Source: Psettodes erumei
Lineage: Eukaryota; Chordata; Actinopteri; Pleuronectiformes; Psettodidae
Direction: 5' to 3'
Length of the DNA stretch: 64,000 nt
Assembly (NCBI GenBank): GCA_016785225.1
Contig: JAFBJZ010000429.1
Span: forward strand, 682,001 to 746,000
Below, in pieces: positions 50,380 to 63,379 of the stretch (the first letter of the stretch is position 1; the number at the start of each line of letters is the position of its first letter). Made by a program: the position numbers and the translations under genes. The notes under the pieces were generated by a model, which saw only the letters and a program-made list of their open reading frames with translations, was not told the origin of the DNA and ran no database searches.

Positions 50380-52715
50380 GCTAGTATTGCATAATGACTT
50401 GCGGGGACGTGAACCTCCCCTGCTCTTCCCGCAGCTAGCTTGCCTTCCATTGGACAAACATTTACATAACTGCAGGCCCTCGTCCTATTGATTTGTGTGT
50501 TCTGCACATTTGGCCGACCACCCCTCCAAAAAAAAAATGTTTTTCTGTCAGAGCTGCTGAGGCTCTCTTGGTCACATGAGAAAAACCCTTTATCATTGGG
50601 GCCGAAGTTATGGCTTGAGTGTTGTTTTCTGGCATTGTGCTTGTGCATGTGTGCACAGACATAAACCTTTCCTTTAACATCATAAATCTAAGTCTGGATG
50701 GACTGAACCCCCTCTTTTTGTGTGAGGAAAACTGAAATGCACTAATGCATATTCAGGCTTTTCTCCTTCCTGATTTTCCAAAGTGTTACAGTAGGTTTGT
50801 ATGCTTATGGCATCAGCTGTTGACCTCATTATGCTTTCAAGGGACGCTTTTTGTGCCTGCCAGCACTGTGCTTGTGTAAATGGTGGACAGAGGGGTTGGA
50901 CTTTCAACCAAAAAGAATCAGTGGGAAAAGATGCAATCACATCTTACTAAAGGGGAGGGCAGGGGGCGTTCAGAATCAAAACAAGGAGTACTGTTGCTTA
51001 CTCAAATGATCAACAGCATGGATTACAGAAGTTTACCTGCCATGAACATCTTTATATTATAAATATGGGACTAATCTACACCATTGGCAACTATTACTGT
51101 CTTTACTTTCAATTTTGATTACTGTTGTTGTACTTCAAAGGGGCAAACAGGCCTGGGTGAGTTCGTGATTTGCTGCTCCAGGTTCACAGTTAGAATTTGT
51201 CTTTAAAACAGGTCTGCATTTCTTCTGAACTCAATCCACTTTGGCAAGTTTTAAAAAACTGTAATGTGCAGTTGTTGTTTTTTTTACTGAGATCATGTAA
51301 CCAGTCTGTTGAGGTTTTGTTTGAATTAAAGAGCCCAGCTCAGCCAAACATCTGCAGCTTGCATAACCAATGCCCTGGCCAATTGACTACAGTGCAATCA
51401 CTCATTTTGAGCAGAAAAAAATAGTGGCTGGAATTTGGCCAGAGGCAGTACAACATTTCATAATCGTGAAGCTTGGCCAAGAAAATCAGATATGTTATAC
51501 AATATCCTGCCAGCTTTGTGTATGCTTTTAACATTTTTGGGGCAGTATAGTGGTACACAGTATGGTCACACTTAAAACAGGTGTTAAACATTCTCTTGTT
51601 TTGATGTGAAATTTATGTCACTTGAAATTGCAAATGATCACCATAAAAATGTTGTGTTGGGCAGAAGGCCTCATGGCTAAATCCATAACCCTTCAACATG
51701 TAATGGATTCTTTTATTAATGAAAAACATTTGAAAACAATCAGTAAAAAAACTGTGAGAAGGTAGACTGTAAACAATAACAGATTGGTTAGAAAACAAAA
51801 CACTGGTATTGGCTATTAGAAGTATTTCTGTAATTACATGTAGCTGCCTTGCCTTTCTGCTGTTTGACTACCTGCCTGTCTTTCCTCTTTTCTGCAGACA
51901 GCCAACCAGTTTCTTCCCACTGTGAAATGGCTCGCTCTAAATTACCTCCACAATTCCTCGCATCCATGCATGCATGGACACACACACACACCTTTTACAG
52001 TTCTCCCTTGATAAATTAGCTTTAATCCCCGCAGCAAAAAATAGTGGCCAAACCCTTGTCTTGCCAGCCTGCTAGCAGCTAACCAGACAGCACGCTCAGT
52101 TAATAATAGCCAGCCATCTTTGTTTAGGGCCTTGTTCTCAGACATCCAAGTCTCACTAATTGGCTAACTCCCGGTTTTAGGGGTGATACTTCCATGATGG
52201 TGGTGATTTCATTAACGCACACGGGTAGGCTGCTCACACAGTTAGAGCATTAGATAGGCTTCCACTGTGGCTCTGAGCCCAATCACCATCGGTGGCTGAC
52301 ACTATTTAGGTACTTCCTCCACTGCAGCAACAGCAACAATGATATAAAAGTGGTAATAGCTACCTAATGTAGGTGTGCCTTGCTGGGAGGATATTTGAGG
52401 CATGTCACGCTGCTGTCATGTCTCCTGATGAGTCAGGTTTTTTAGTAAATGTTGTAAACAGGGAAGACGCATTAACTGGACTGGAACTGGAGGCTGCTGG
52501 TGTGTGTCCAGTAACTGGCTTGGAGATGATCTGGGCTTTGAGCAGCTCTATTCACTGGCTATTGAGCTGCCCTTTAGCAAGGCACTTAAGCTTGCATAGC
52601 TCCACAGAGCTACGCAGCAGAAAGCAGCTGGACTTTAGTATTTATTTTTAGTAAACTTGGTGTGTGTTTATGGTTTCATGTGAACGGGTGAGGGAAAACC
52701 GCCTGAGCCCCAGAG
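50380..52715. other. intergenic region shared by divergent rbp4 and pde6c
   Basis: No coding frame is supportable. Any liver or cone regulatory elements would sit here, but I cannot point to one with confidence. Confidence 0.5.
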
Positions 52716-52724
52716 GTGTCAGAA

Positions 52725-53030
52725 ACAGGATGACAGCGCTTCCATCCATAGGACTGGAGAGTCACTGAATGGTTTGAAGAGTATGAAAACTTTTTGAATC
52801 ATGTGCCATGGCCTTCGCAATCAACAGATCTTAACCCAACTGGACACCTACGGGAGACTTTGGACCAACTGTGTTAGACAGTGCTCCCCAGTATCAACAT
52901 CAAATCACCAAATTAGGGAATATCTCTTGGAGCAATGATCTCCCATCCCTCTAGGGCGAGTTCAGCCACTTGCAGAATCAGTGCCATGATGCACTGAAGC
53001 TGTTCTGGCAGGTTGTGGTCGAGGTTTCCT
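52725..53030 (+). mobile_element. relic of a Tc1/mariner-type transposase, C-terminal part
   Basis: The frame across 52,771-52,878 reads HVPWPSQSTDLNP then a diverged GHLRETL, ending at a TAG. This is the 'WPSQSPDLNPIEHLWE' block of Tc1/mariner DDE transposases, with the catalytic-Glu context (IEHLW) mutated to TGHLR. The DNA following it still recalls the end of that transposase ORF. No inverted repeats are seen. The copy is dead and ends about 500 bp before the pde6c ATG. Confidence 0.75.
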
Positions 53031-53244
53031 TTGATTTGTCACCTTTCTGTAGTTGTCATCATCATTCCACCAGTGTCCCGATTACATCCTCCCCTTGCAT
53101 CCCACCCAACCTGGCATTTGACCTGACAACAGTCTCACCCTGGCCTGCCTCCTCCCTCAGGATGGAGGAGGAGTGCCCCATGCAAAATGATCAGCGCTGG
53201 GATTTGCGGGGTTAAGGGCACTTAGAGCAGGGGGTTTACTGTCA

Positions 53245-53262
53245 TGACGTCACATTAATTAG
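53245..53262. promoter_or_regulatory. CRE palindrome next to a TTAATTAG homeobox-type site
   Basis: TGACGTCA is a perfect CRE at 53,245-53,252, followed at once by an ATTAATTAG word typical of homeodomain binding. It lies about 280 bp upstream of the pde6c ATG, in the expected proximal promoter. The role in cones is inferred only. Confidence 0.4.
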
Positions 53263-53531
53263 CGTCCACTTTGATCCTTTCAGCCTCTAAGCCGCACTCG
53301 GTCCTATTCTGTCTGCCGGGCGGACACGGGATGCATTCGTGACTCCCTCGGGCACCACAGAGGAGAATGCAGGTCCGAGCAGGCGGATGCTACTGAGCCA
53401 CCCAACCTGTAGGCCACCGCACAGCTCCCCCTCTCCGCTCTCTAATTTTCCCCGCAACAGGTGATGCTTTTGTAAAATAAAAAAGAAACAGAACAAAAGG
53501 AAAGGAATACAAAAAACTACAAAAGCTAAAA

Positions 53532-56500
53532 ATGGCAGACAAGGATAGCGTGGAGAAATACCTGGAGAACAACCCGCAGTTCGCCAAAGAGTACTTCGAT
53601 AAAAAGCTGCGTGCGGAGGCCCTGACCGCTGCCTTCTCTGCGCCCCTCGAAATCAAAGACACCGCGTCTTTCAAGGATGTTAACTCGGTGCAAGAGGCCG
53701 CCATCATCTTCGAGCTGCTCCAGGAGCTGCAGAAACAGGGAGAGATGGAGAAGTCCCTTCACAAGGTGCTGCAGAGAGTCGCCCTGATCGTGCAGGCCGA
53801 CAGGCTCAGTTTTTACATCTGTCGGTCCAGGAACGGAATACCCGAGCTCGCCACTTGCCTCTTTGACGTCACCCCGACGTCCAAGTTCGAGGCAAACGTG
53901 GTCCATCCGCAGGGTGAAATTGTGTTCCCCCTCGATATGGGGATTGTTGGTTTCACCGCGCATTCCAAAAAGCCCCAAAATGTTCCCGACGTGTCAAAGG
54001 TGAGAAGTACTGAAGCGTCTACGCGCCTCTCAGAGACAGTTGTGTGTGCGTGAATCAGATGTTGTCAAAAATTATTTGGAGACGTGCCCTGCCTCTGCGA
54101 AGTTATTAGTGAGAGCGACCTATATGTAGGCTTGGCGGGCCCTGTAAAAAGAAGAAACTACTCAAATTCATTGTTTGATAAACTTGAATTTATTGGCTTA
54201 AGGTCACTGTCTGGACAGTGGGCTTCACAAATCAGTGTCCCTAAAGTAACATCAAATGTGCCACAAATGAATTAACACCACACTTGTTTATTTATTTATT
54301 ATTTACTGTGGCCCTGAAGTTAGGCTGTTTTATTTACAGCCTAACATTCATGAGACTCTGTTGCTTTGGGAAATTATGTGGGAGTGTGGTGCCCTGCATC
54401 TGAAAAACATGAAACTTTCAGTCTCACACCCGATTCATGAGCGAATGAAAAGTGTGTGGTTGTGTGTCAGCGATGTTGCCTTGTGTCCACCTTTTGGATT
54501 TAACCGCACCTGACATGAAGTTTTCTTTGTCTCTCGATCCAGAATCAAAAGTTCTGTGACTTTGTGGACAAACAGACTGGGTACAAGACCAAATGCATGC
54601 TCACGTTCCCTCTGATGGCTGAAAAAGAATGCACTGGAGTGGTCATGGCACTAAACAAAATAGGAGCTGACCACTTCTCTCCGGAGGACGAGGCTGTAAG
54701 ATCAAACTCATAAACATGTATATTCAGGATTCTCAGTTGTGAGTCACTCAGTGGGCTCCAACAGTGTTGTGTTTGAAATTCTGACACATTGTTCACTCTG
54801 ATTTATACTCACTACAGTATCAGATAGAGGCACTTTAACTGTATTTATTGTGTCCTCTTTGCATACAAAAATAGCAGCTATAATATGCCTGTGCTCTACC
54901 ATTTAAAATTTTGTAACTAAGCCAGAGATCATGTTGCACTGGGATCACATCAGCTGCAACATTGATGACGTTCCCACCCATGAGTACTCAATAGTCATTA
55001 CTTCACCATTGCATAAGTGCTCAGTTCCCTTGGTTTAGACCACACCCATTTCTAAACTCGACTGTCACTTTGATTTTGAATACACACCAGTCAAGTTTTG
55101 CATGTAGCACAAATGTGACACTATTGCAATGCCAAAATCTGTTTATAGACAGACAGACATATAAACACCTGCTAAAGTGCTTTAAACCTCCTCTGTGGTA
55201 ACACATTTTGCCAAAAATGACACTCACACCTACAAACAAGGTGAAAAAAATACCACCCATACTGTAACAACAATAAAATAACAATTATTGCTGTAATTAC
55301 AACTCCCCAAGAGTACAAAACACCCCCATTATGTCAGTGGGAGTCAATCAGACCTTACAGACTTGATGTGGTTCGATTTTGAGTATTCATCTTAAAAAAG
55401 GGCATCATGATTTAACAAGGAATATGCGATCTCTCTAGTCATCTTTTCTTAGGCAAATCTGTGCTGCTTTTCACAGTATTCAATCTGTAGTTGTGTAGTG
55501 ACGCAACCTCTGCTCTGATTTCGTCCTCAGTTCTTTCACAAATACATGAACTTTGCTCAAGTCATCACCCTGCAGCATTACACAGCCTACATGTTCAATG
55601 TGGAATCCAGGAGGAGTCAGGTAAACTGAACTGTTGCTATTTGGTCAACAAAAGCTCCTACTGCCCTGTCTGAGTCAGGAAAATGGAGAGTATTGTCATA
55701 CTGTGATGTTATCCAGCGGGAATCTCCCATCATTAGGCACTGATGAAAACTGTGCCCCTGTTGGTATGGAGAATTGCCTCCATTCACACCTGTTTCATCT
55801 CTCATAGGTGCTGCTGTGGTCAGCCAGTAAAGTGTTTGAGGAGTTGACAGACATCGAGAGACAGTTCCACAAAGCGCTCTACACTGTGAGGACTTATTTA
55901 CAATGTGAACGATACTCAGTGGGCCTGTTGGACATGACCAAAGAGAAGGTTGGTCTTGCAGAGATTCACTTTTACCAATGGAATTGAATAGATAGCAGTC
56001 ATGGCTGCAGGCATATATAGCTTAAAACTATTGTTGTCTGTTTTGTTTTTTTCCTGCAGGAATTCTATGATGAATGGCCAGTGAAACTGGGAGATGTTGA
56101 ACCCTATAAAGGACCAAAAACACCAGATGGCAGGGTACCAAACTCATTTCCATCCTCATGACATCAGTTTCTGTCATGTATGACATTTTATAGCCTGCAC
56201 ACTGACATAGTTTGAATGAAGTGATTTCTAACAGACCTCTCCTTCTCATACAGGAAATAATCTTTTACAAGATCATTGACTACCTCCTGGAAGCCAAAGA
56301 AGAAATCAAAGTCATACCGTAAGCAGCGTTAATGTGCTACACACTAGCCTTCCATCCATTTTCAATACTGCTTATCCCTTAATGGTCGGAGAACATACAA
56401 ACCCCACACACAAAGGCTTCAGCTTTCGAACCTAGAATGTCTTGCTATGAAGTGACAATGCTAACAACTGCACCACCATGTCGCCCAGCTAGAAACAGTT

Positions 56501-59500
56501 GGTTGATATCAAGAAATTGCAGAGAAGTGCTCACAATTTTTTAACCTAGTTTATTTCACTTATTTAGCCAGTTCTCTCATAAATAGAATTTTTCAGTCCA
56601 CCAGTGAGACATCCAATATATTTTTAAAAACCATGGAGCAGTCAAGCTTGTCCAGCCATTATTCCTGCATCTGTCTGCTATTTGCACCACAGACTCCTCC
56701 GAGGGTTTTTGATGAGTGTTATTCGGGGACTAACATGAAATAATACCTGAGTCATTTTGACTTGAGGGTGGAGTTTCTGTGGAAGAAATGTCTGCATGAG
56801 TGTCTGCACTGTTTAACATGCTTCTCAGGGAGTGATCTGCTCACTGCAGCTCGCATGGCTCTGTGTGTTTGTGTCTTTCAGCGGCCCACCTGCAGACCAC
56901 TGGGCTTTAGTCAGCGGGCTGCCGACCTACGTTGCAGAGAATGGCTTTGTAAGTGTCTCCCAGCCGCTGAAGGACAATAAAGGGAAACTGACTTGTGACA
57001 TAGGTACAGAGACATATTGACAATTAAAAGCAGGACCATGAAAATGAAGTGAAAGACAGAATGGATGGACAAGTTTGGTACAATGTGAGAGAGCTCAACA
57101 TGCAATAGGCAGCAGTGTGTGAGTTATGTCGATTATTGGTTGTTGGAGTGGAGCTGTGACTTGGAGAAGTTCTGGGTCAGTTTAAGGCACTGAATATATG
57201 ACACGATACTGCATATTATAGATTTAAAAGTTGAAACATACTGCAATGAACATACTAATAATTGACTATAAATAACAATTGTGATTTCAAATGTATAAAG
57301 TAACAAATGCTGATAACAGATCCTCTTACTTCAATGTTGTTCATGTGACTGCAGATTTGCAACATGATGAACGTGGCTGCTGATGACTTCTTCACTTTCC
57401 AAGTGAGGACACTTATTTCATTCTTTTATTAAAGCAACATACACGTTACATGCAAGTGTCTATGGCACCGTTGTTATGCACTTTATGGCTGATTCCCTCA
57501 TACTGTATGTACACAATAGAGTGTGTCTGTTTTGTTATACTTGTACAGATGGTGTAATGCACATTTGGTCTTTTCTTGCACAATGTGCGGATTTTGTATT
57601 GCTGCTTTGATGCTTGTATTCAGGAAGAATGAAGTCTTGATTTAAAACTTTTTGTGCAAATGACTTTCAGAAAGAGGCTGTGGACGAGACAGGTTTTGTC
57701 ATCAAGAATGTCCTGTCACTGCCCATCGTCAACAAGAAGGAAGAAATAGTGGGCATTGCCACTTTCTTCAACAGAAAAGATGGCAAACCATTTGATGAAC
57801 ATGACGAACAGATCACTGAGGTTAGCACCATGAATTCTCTCTCTCTCATTTTTCATCACCATCATACAGTATGACTCATTTTGCACATCATCTCATTGAC
57901 AGAACATTTATGTGTGTATACAGTAGATGCAATCCTGTCAACACTCTACACCACAGGTTTCCCTTAAGAGGGGAAAGATTTGTAGTTGTTTTGTGTTGAA
58001 GCATAAATTTGCATGTAAATGAAGAAATGTTCCAACATCAGCGATAACTCTTTACTGTTCTCAGATGTGGATTTTGCTGTAGTACCACCCATGTAATGAG
58101 AAGTATATATAAATAAATTCCCACTCAATGTGTTTATTAGCTGTATTAATGAAATAAAATCAATAATTCCAAATAAACCGATCAGTAGAAGGAACCTCTT
58201 CTTGTTCCTTGTTTGAAAACGCTTGTATTCATCTCTCTCACTCTCGTTGTTTGCTCCAGGCCCTGACACAGTTCCTGGGCTGGTCAGTGCTGAACTGTGA
58301 CACCTATGACAAACTGAACCGTATGGAGTACAGGAAAGACATCGCCCAGGAGATGCTCATGTACCAGACCAAGTGCACCAAAGATGAGCTGCAGTCCATC
58401 CTGGTCAGTATCAACCAGACTTTCCTTCAGAGGCCCACCTTTGAGAGGCTGCTCAAACAAGAATTAAAAACAGTCTCAGGGCAATGCATTATGAAAAGCT
58501 TTTTGAGCAGTAGTCCTCCATTAGCATTTCTCTTGTCATCCACTTGTCACATAACATTTGGGTTTCTAACAGTTTTTAAGGTTACCATAGTTGGAGGAAG
58601 TTGATCTGTAAATTGTTGTAGATGATGGCTGCATGTAAATAATTGTTCTCTCCATTTTTATAACCAGAACACCAAAGAGAAGTTTGACTCAGAGCCTGAA
58701 GACTGCGACCAGAAAGAGATGTACAAACTGCTGGTATGTTTTATTTGATCCCTCAGGGGCAGAAATGTGGAATGAAATAAAAAATCTTGTGAAAAAGATA
58801 CATACTGTAGGATTATAACAGTCATCACATGCATAGGCTTTCAAAAAATGAAAAAGTAAATGTAAAACTATGAATTTGCATATTCACATACCAAATTTAG
58901 TAACTACCAGCATTGGGAATGGACTTTAAAGAACACCATTCCAAAATCAGATTATCTTCAACTGTAAAATGGTAATTTTCTTATACTGATAAATCTAACC
59001 TGTCACTCACTAAACACAGTGTAATCATGTAGTCATCTGCACTTTCTGAATGCTGAAGGATTCATGTTTTCTGTCTCTGTGCAGAGAGCAACTTGCCCAC
59101 CAGCCGACAATGTCAATGGAGAGAATCTTTACCTGTTCTCCTTCAGCGACTTCCCCGTGTCAGAATTCGACCTTATCAAAGCTGGCATTCGCATGTTCTT
59201 TGAGCTTGGAGTTGTTGAAAAGTTTAAAGTTCCCGCAGAGGTAAGTCAGGCACTTATTAGAGTCTCTTATCAGGCTGTAATAAGGAGCTTCGAATGTTTT
59301 TTTTATTGCTTTGAGAGACTGATATGACCTTGCAGTGAACTTTTAAGTATCACCTTACAGTAGTATCCATGTTAAAATGATTACATGTTTATTTTACTTT
59401 TATGAAATGTGGGTATTTTAAAATATGTAAAGAAAGGGACAATGTGCCTCAGAGAAGCAGAATCTTCAATGGCATCGGTGAATGTTTTGGGCTAACGGCC

Positions 59501-62500
59501 AAACTGCCATGGGTCTGTTTTGCTGGGAAAAGAGAAGTAGATGTGATCTTCAATTAGCCTCTCGAAGCATATCACGCTGGAGCTGCAAATCTGAGTGAAA
59601 CTCGGTGGGTTAGCTGTGAAGGCAGAGTGGGTTTTTGTAGGCACAAAGAGTAAAGTGTACTTTTTAAAACATGGGTACATCACACTGGATCACGGTCAAA
59701 ATAATATTTGAATAATAATAATATCTTAGCACTTTTTCTTTTCCCTAAATCGGTACTCTAAGTAATACCCACTCTCTCCCTCTCTTACCCTTTCCCTCCC
59801 AAGTCACTGACCAGATGGATGTACACAGTAAGGAAGGGTTACCGTGCCATCACCTACCACAACTGGAGGCATGGCTTCAATGTAGGCCACACCATGTTCT
59901 GCCTGCTCCAGGTAAACAGGAGTATCTTATAAGTTTTTCTCATCCTTGCATTTATATCTCCTGTTTGCAAATGCTTTCTGTTTCATGGAGACGGCATGTG
60001 AACCTGGTAACTTTTACATAACAGGTTATGGCACAGGACATAACACAATACATCTGGTTAACACTGCTATGTCTTACAAGACAGTAAATCACGTACATCG
60101 TCCCCATGAGAAGTTTTATTTCTTCATAAAGCCAAATGAGAATTTGCACTAACAGAGGTGAAACACATAAAGTACGTACAATAATGTTACTGTGCCACAG
60201 AACAATATTATACTTAAAATGAATATTGCTAATGCCCAATTTTTGGCTTTCCAACCTACAGACAGGGAGGCTGAGGAAGTACTACTCTGATCTAGATGCC
60301 TTTGCCATGGTGGCTGCTGCTTTCTGCCATGATATCGACCACAGAGGAACCAACAACCTCTACCAGACAAAGCAAGTCCAATTAATTCTTTCTGTGTGTG
60401 TGCCCTGAAAGTTCAGGTATGTGCGTTTGTGATCCGTGTGTCAATTGTTTTGTCTATCCTTGTCTCTTTTTCTCTTTAGGAGTGCACATCCTCTGGCCAA
60501 ACTTCACGGCTCCTCCATTATGGAGAGGCACCACTTGGAGTACAGCAAAACACTCATGGCTGAGGAGGTACAACAACAAGTTGTTGGTCTAATAATTAAA
60601 AGTAACAGACTTTCTTAGGAAAACCGACACAAGTTCTGATCACTTTTCACTGTCTCTCACAGAGCCTGAACATCTTCTGCAACCTCCAGAAGCGTCAGTT
60701 TGAACACGTGCAGCACTTGTTTGACGTCTGCATCATTGCCACTGATCTGGCCCTTTACTTCAAGTGGGTTTTCATCCTTTTAACTGACTCAAAGTTTTTA
60801 TAGAATCAATTTGTGTATTTGCTGAGGTCATGCAGTCTGATTGACTCTTTGCTATTTCATCTCTTTGTCCTCACACAGAAAGAGAACTATGTTCCAAAAC
60901 ATTGTGAATGCCACAGAGCCCATGGCAGAAGAAAAGGAGGCCATTGCCTTTGTTTCCAACAACCCCATCAGGAAGGAAATAGTCATGTATGTAACCGATC
61001 CAAGTGGAGGAAGAAAACATCTGTTGAGGATATTTCTGTGCAGTTTACTTTAAAACACACTTGTGAGAAGATTTGTGAACGGCAGATCCTTGCAATTCAT
61101 CAGCATCACTGGCAGGTTGTCATCTTCTCTTACCTGACTGTCTCTGTCTCACACCCTCAGGGCCATGATGATGACAGGCTGTGACTTGTCAGCTATCACC
61201 AAACCCTGGGAAGTACAGAGCAAGGTGGGTGAACAGGCATCACACACAGTGATGATTTACAAAAATAAAGGGTCACAGAAAGTGCAGGAGAAAATACACA
61301 TAATAGTTTTATGTAATCTAAAAATGTAGTTAATTCTGTCTGTTTTTAATCTTTTATAGAGCTACAATCATTTTGTTTTTTCAAAGAATACAACAGGATG
61401 AAGCCATGGTCAGCTACAGCTTTTGCTGTTACCTTTTATAGAGGGCCAAAAAGAAATAACCCTCACAAGATGAAAAAATGTCCTGAGAGTGAAATGTGTT
61501 TAGTTGTGTTTATATTTGCTTTGAGCTCCTTTTCTCATTCTTGGCTCCTCTGTCTGTTTGTTTGTCTCTAGGTAGCCCTGATGGTTGCTGCTGAATTCTG
61601 GGAACAGGGAGATTTGGAGAGAAGTGTTTTGGACCAACAGCCTATTGTAAGAGTTTCTTCCTTACTTAACATATTTTTTCTCAGGTTTGTAGAACAACGG
61701 TTTGCCCACTTTTCACCTGAAAAATCTCTCCGCTGTCTCCCTTAGCCCATGATGGACAGAAACTGTGCTGAACAGCTACCCAAGATGCAGTGCGGTTTCA
61801 TCGACTTTGTGTGCTCATTTGTATACAAGGTAATGATAGATTCTTTTTTCACTGTACAGCTGCTCAATTTTTTCTGAGAGCAAAAATCTGGGTCATTATA
61901 AACAATGAAGAAGAGATGATTGTGCAGAGATGGATGTTGAGGCCAGAAAGAAAACAGACATGGATTTTGCAAACCAGGGTCCTGCCCTGACCTGACCTGT
62001 TTAACCTAACTGGCCCCAGTTGGAATGTCAGCTAGCTATTTGTCAGTCTGTCAGGATGGTATTTGGACAAGAACACACACATAGGCATATGTGCATAATG
62101 ACAAAAATGTGTCTGGCATCCCTGTGGACTTGTGAAGTTCTTCTTCCTCTCTTCCATTCTGCAAATAACAGGTACTTACATCCATTGTGTTTCTCTCCAC
62201 TTGCCAGGAGTTTTCCAGGTTCCACAAAGAGATCCAGCCCATGTTTGATGGTCTGAACAATAACAGGGCACACTGGAATGAGCAGGCTCAGGTGTACGAG
62301 GCAAAGATTAAGGCCATTGAGGATCAAAAGAAGAAACTAGAAGAAGAGGAAGCCAGGAAAGGTAAAAAAAAACAAACAACTTACCCATTTCATGGCCTCA
62401 TAGAAGATAAAGCATTCATTGTTAAAACTGATCATACATCTTGTTTATTTATGTATTTGCAAAACAGGTGATGGTGGGAAGTCAAAGACCTGCAGCATCT

Positions 62501-62505
62501 GCTAA
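53532..62505 (+). CDS. pde6c: cone cGMP phosphodiesterase alpha' subunit, Pde6c (22 exons, 850 aa)
   Basis: Coding exons: 53,532-53,999; 54,543-54,695; 55,531-55,620; 55,808-55,948; 56,060-56,134; 56,254-56,318; 56,882-56,948; 57,355-57,402; 57,671-57,820; 58,260-58,403; 58,668-58,733; 59,085-59,240; 59,804-59,911; 60,262-60,371; 60,480-60,567; 60,663-60,763; 60,879-60,986; 61,161-61,224; 61,572-61,646; 61,746-61,829; 62,208-62,361; 62,468-62,505. They total 2,553 bp in one frame; human PDE6C has 858 residues. The enzyme hydrolyses cGMP in cone outer segments when activated by cone transducin, closing CNG channels. Two GAF domains lie at about residues 70-225 and 250-440; the catalytic domain at about 480-820 carries YHNWRHG (His560, His564), FCHDIDHRG (His600, Asp601) and ATDLA (Asp671). 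The N-terminus VEKYLENNPQFAKEYFDKKL is family-typical. The C-terminus is a CaaX box, CSIC. Intron 14 has a GC donor. Confidence 0.97.
56334..56495 (-). repeat. relic of a teleost interspersed repeat in pde6c intron 6
   Basis: The plus strand runs 'ccatccattttcaatactgc', 'ggagaacatacaaaccccac', 'gaacctagaatgtcttgct' and 'gcaccaccatgtcgccc'. This is the order of the common fish repeat whose reverse strand reads 'ggcggcacggtggtgcagtg'. The copy is shortened and diverged; the strand is given by that convention. Confidence 0.65.
60372..60479 (+). other. pde6c: GC-AG intron in pde6c
   Basis: The exon ends ...CAG ACA AA and the intron starts GCAAGT, ending CTTTAG. Only this junction joins TNNLYQT-K to SAHPLAKLHGSS in frame, as required by the PDE6 family. 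The nearby GT at 60,376 would break the frame. Confidence 0.8.
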
Positions 62506-63372
62506 ATCCATCCAGTGCTTCAATCTGGACTGTTGAAGTTAGGACTAATCCAGGCTACGCTAGCCTATAATTCTGGTCTGATGAGTTGTCCAAATTGGAT
62601 CCCTGCTAGGCTAGCTTGGTCTGGTCTGATCTACATCAGCGTAGTTCTTTCAGGTTAGGTGCACTCCTGCTCTGGTGCTGTCCAGGCGCGCCCCGTTTGG
62701 TCTGATCTGGTTCAGTCTAGCCTACTTCAGTCTAGTGTAGTCAGGTCTCATCTACAGTCCATTCTGGATCAAGTTAACTATTCTCCAAGGAGAGTCAGAA
62801 ACATCACCCAGAAGCAATGTTTGGACTCTGACTGCAAGAGACGTAGTTTGGCTCTGAAGATGTGAAGTACATGAAACTTCCTTGTTCTTTTGCTTCATGC
62901 AAAACACACAAACTGTGATTTGATTAGCAAAACATATGTGGACAACATATTTCCTTTTAAGATAGCAATAATTGAAACATTCCTAACTTGCATGGTTTGG
63001 AACCATGGTTGGAGAAGGTCAGTAAGCTGTAATCAAATGTTCCAAGTCAAGCTTCAGTACCACTTTTTAAGTATAAATCGTTCAAATTGGGTACAAAATG
63101 TATTACATGTGGGGTGTATCCATGCCAAAGCACTAGTTTTCACACAGGGTTCCTTTTGGCTGTCACTTTACGCACAGCATAGTAGGACTGTAGGTTGCAC
63201 AATGCACTTAGCTGCTACTGCTCTGACAGTGGCAGGCTATGCATGGAGGGCAGGGGGCAGGCAGGGGAAATAACCACAGGACTTTGTACTTACAGGCATA
63301 AGAGGAAGGGGGTTAAAATTCTGGTTTTGGTTCACAGTTTAAGTAGTATGGGATACTTTTAATGAGGTGTGA
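62506..63372 (+). other. pde6c: 3' UTR of pde6c (inferred)
   Basis: The first part (62,530-62,760) is built of diverged GGTCTGATC and TAGTCTAG words. No further exon is expected after the CaaX stop. Confidence 0.5.
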
Positions 63373-63378
63373 AATAAA
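63373..63378 (+). promoter_or_regulatory. pde6c: poly(A) signal of pde6c
   Basis: AATAAA lies about 870 bases after the stop and is the first full copy in that interval that I can see. Confidence 0.45.
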
Positions 63379-63379
63379 T

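Noticed and set aside
58404..58604. Open frame continuing 67 codons past pde6c exon 10 into the intron
   Set aside because: The family sequence requires splicing at GTCAGT (58,404) to the exon at 58,668. The extension shows no PDE6 similarity and is best read as intron.
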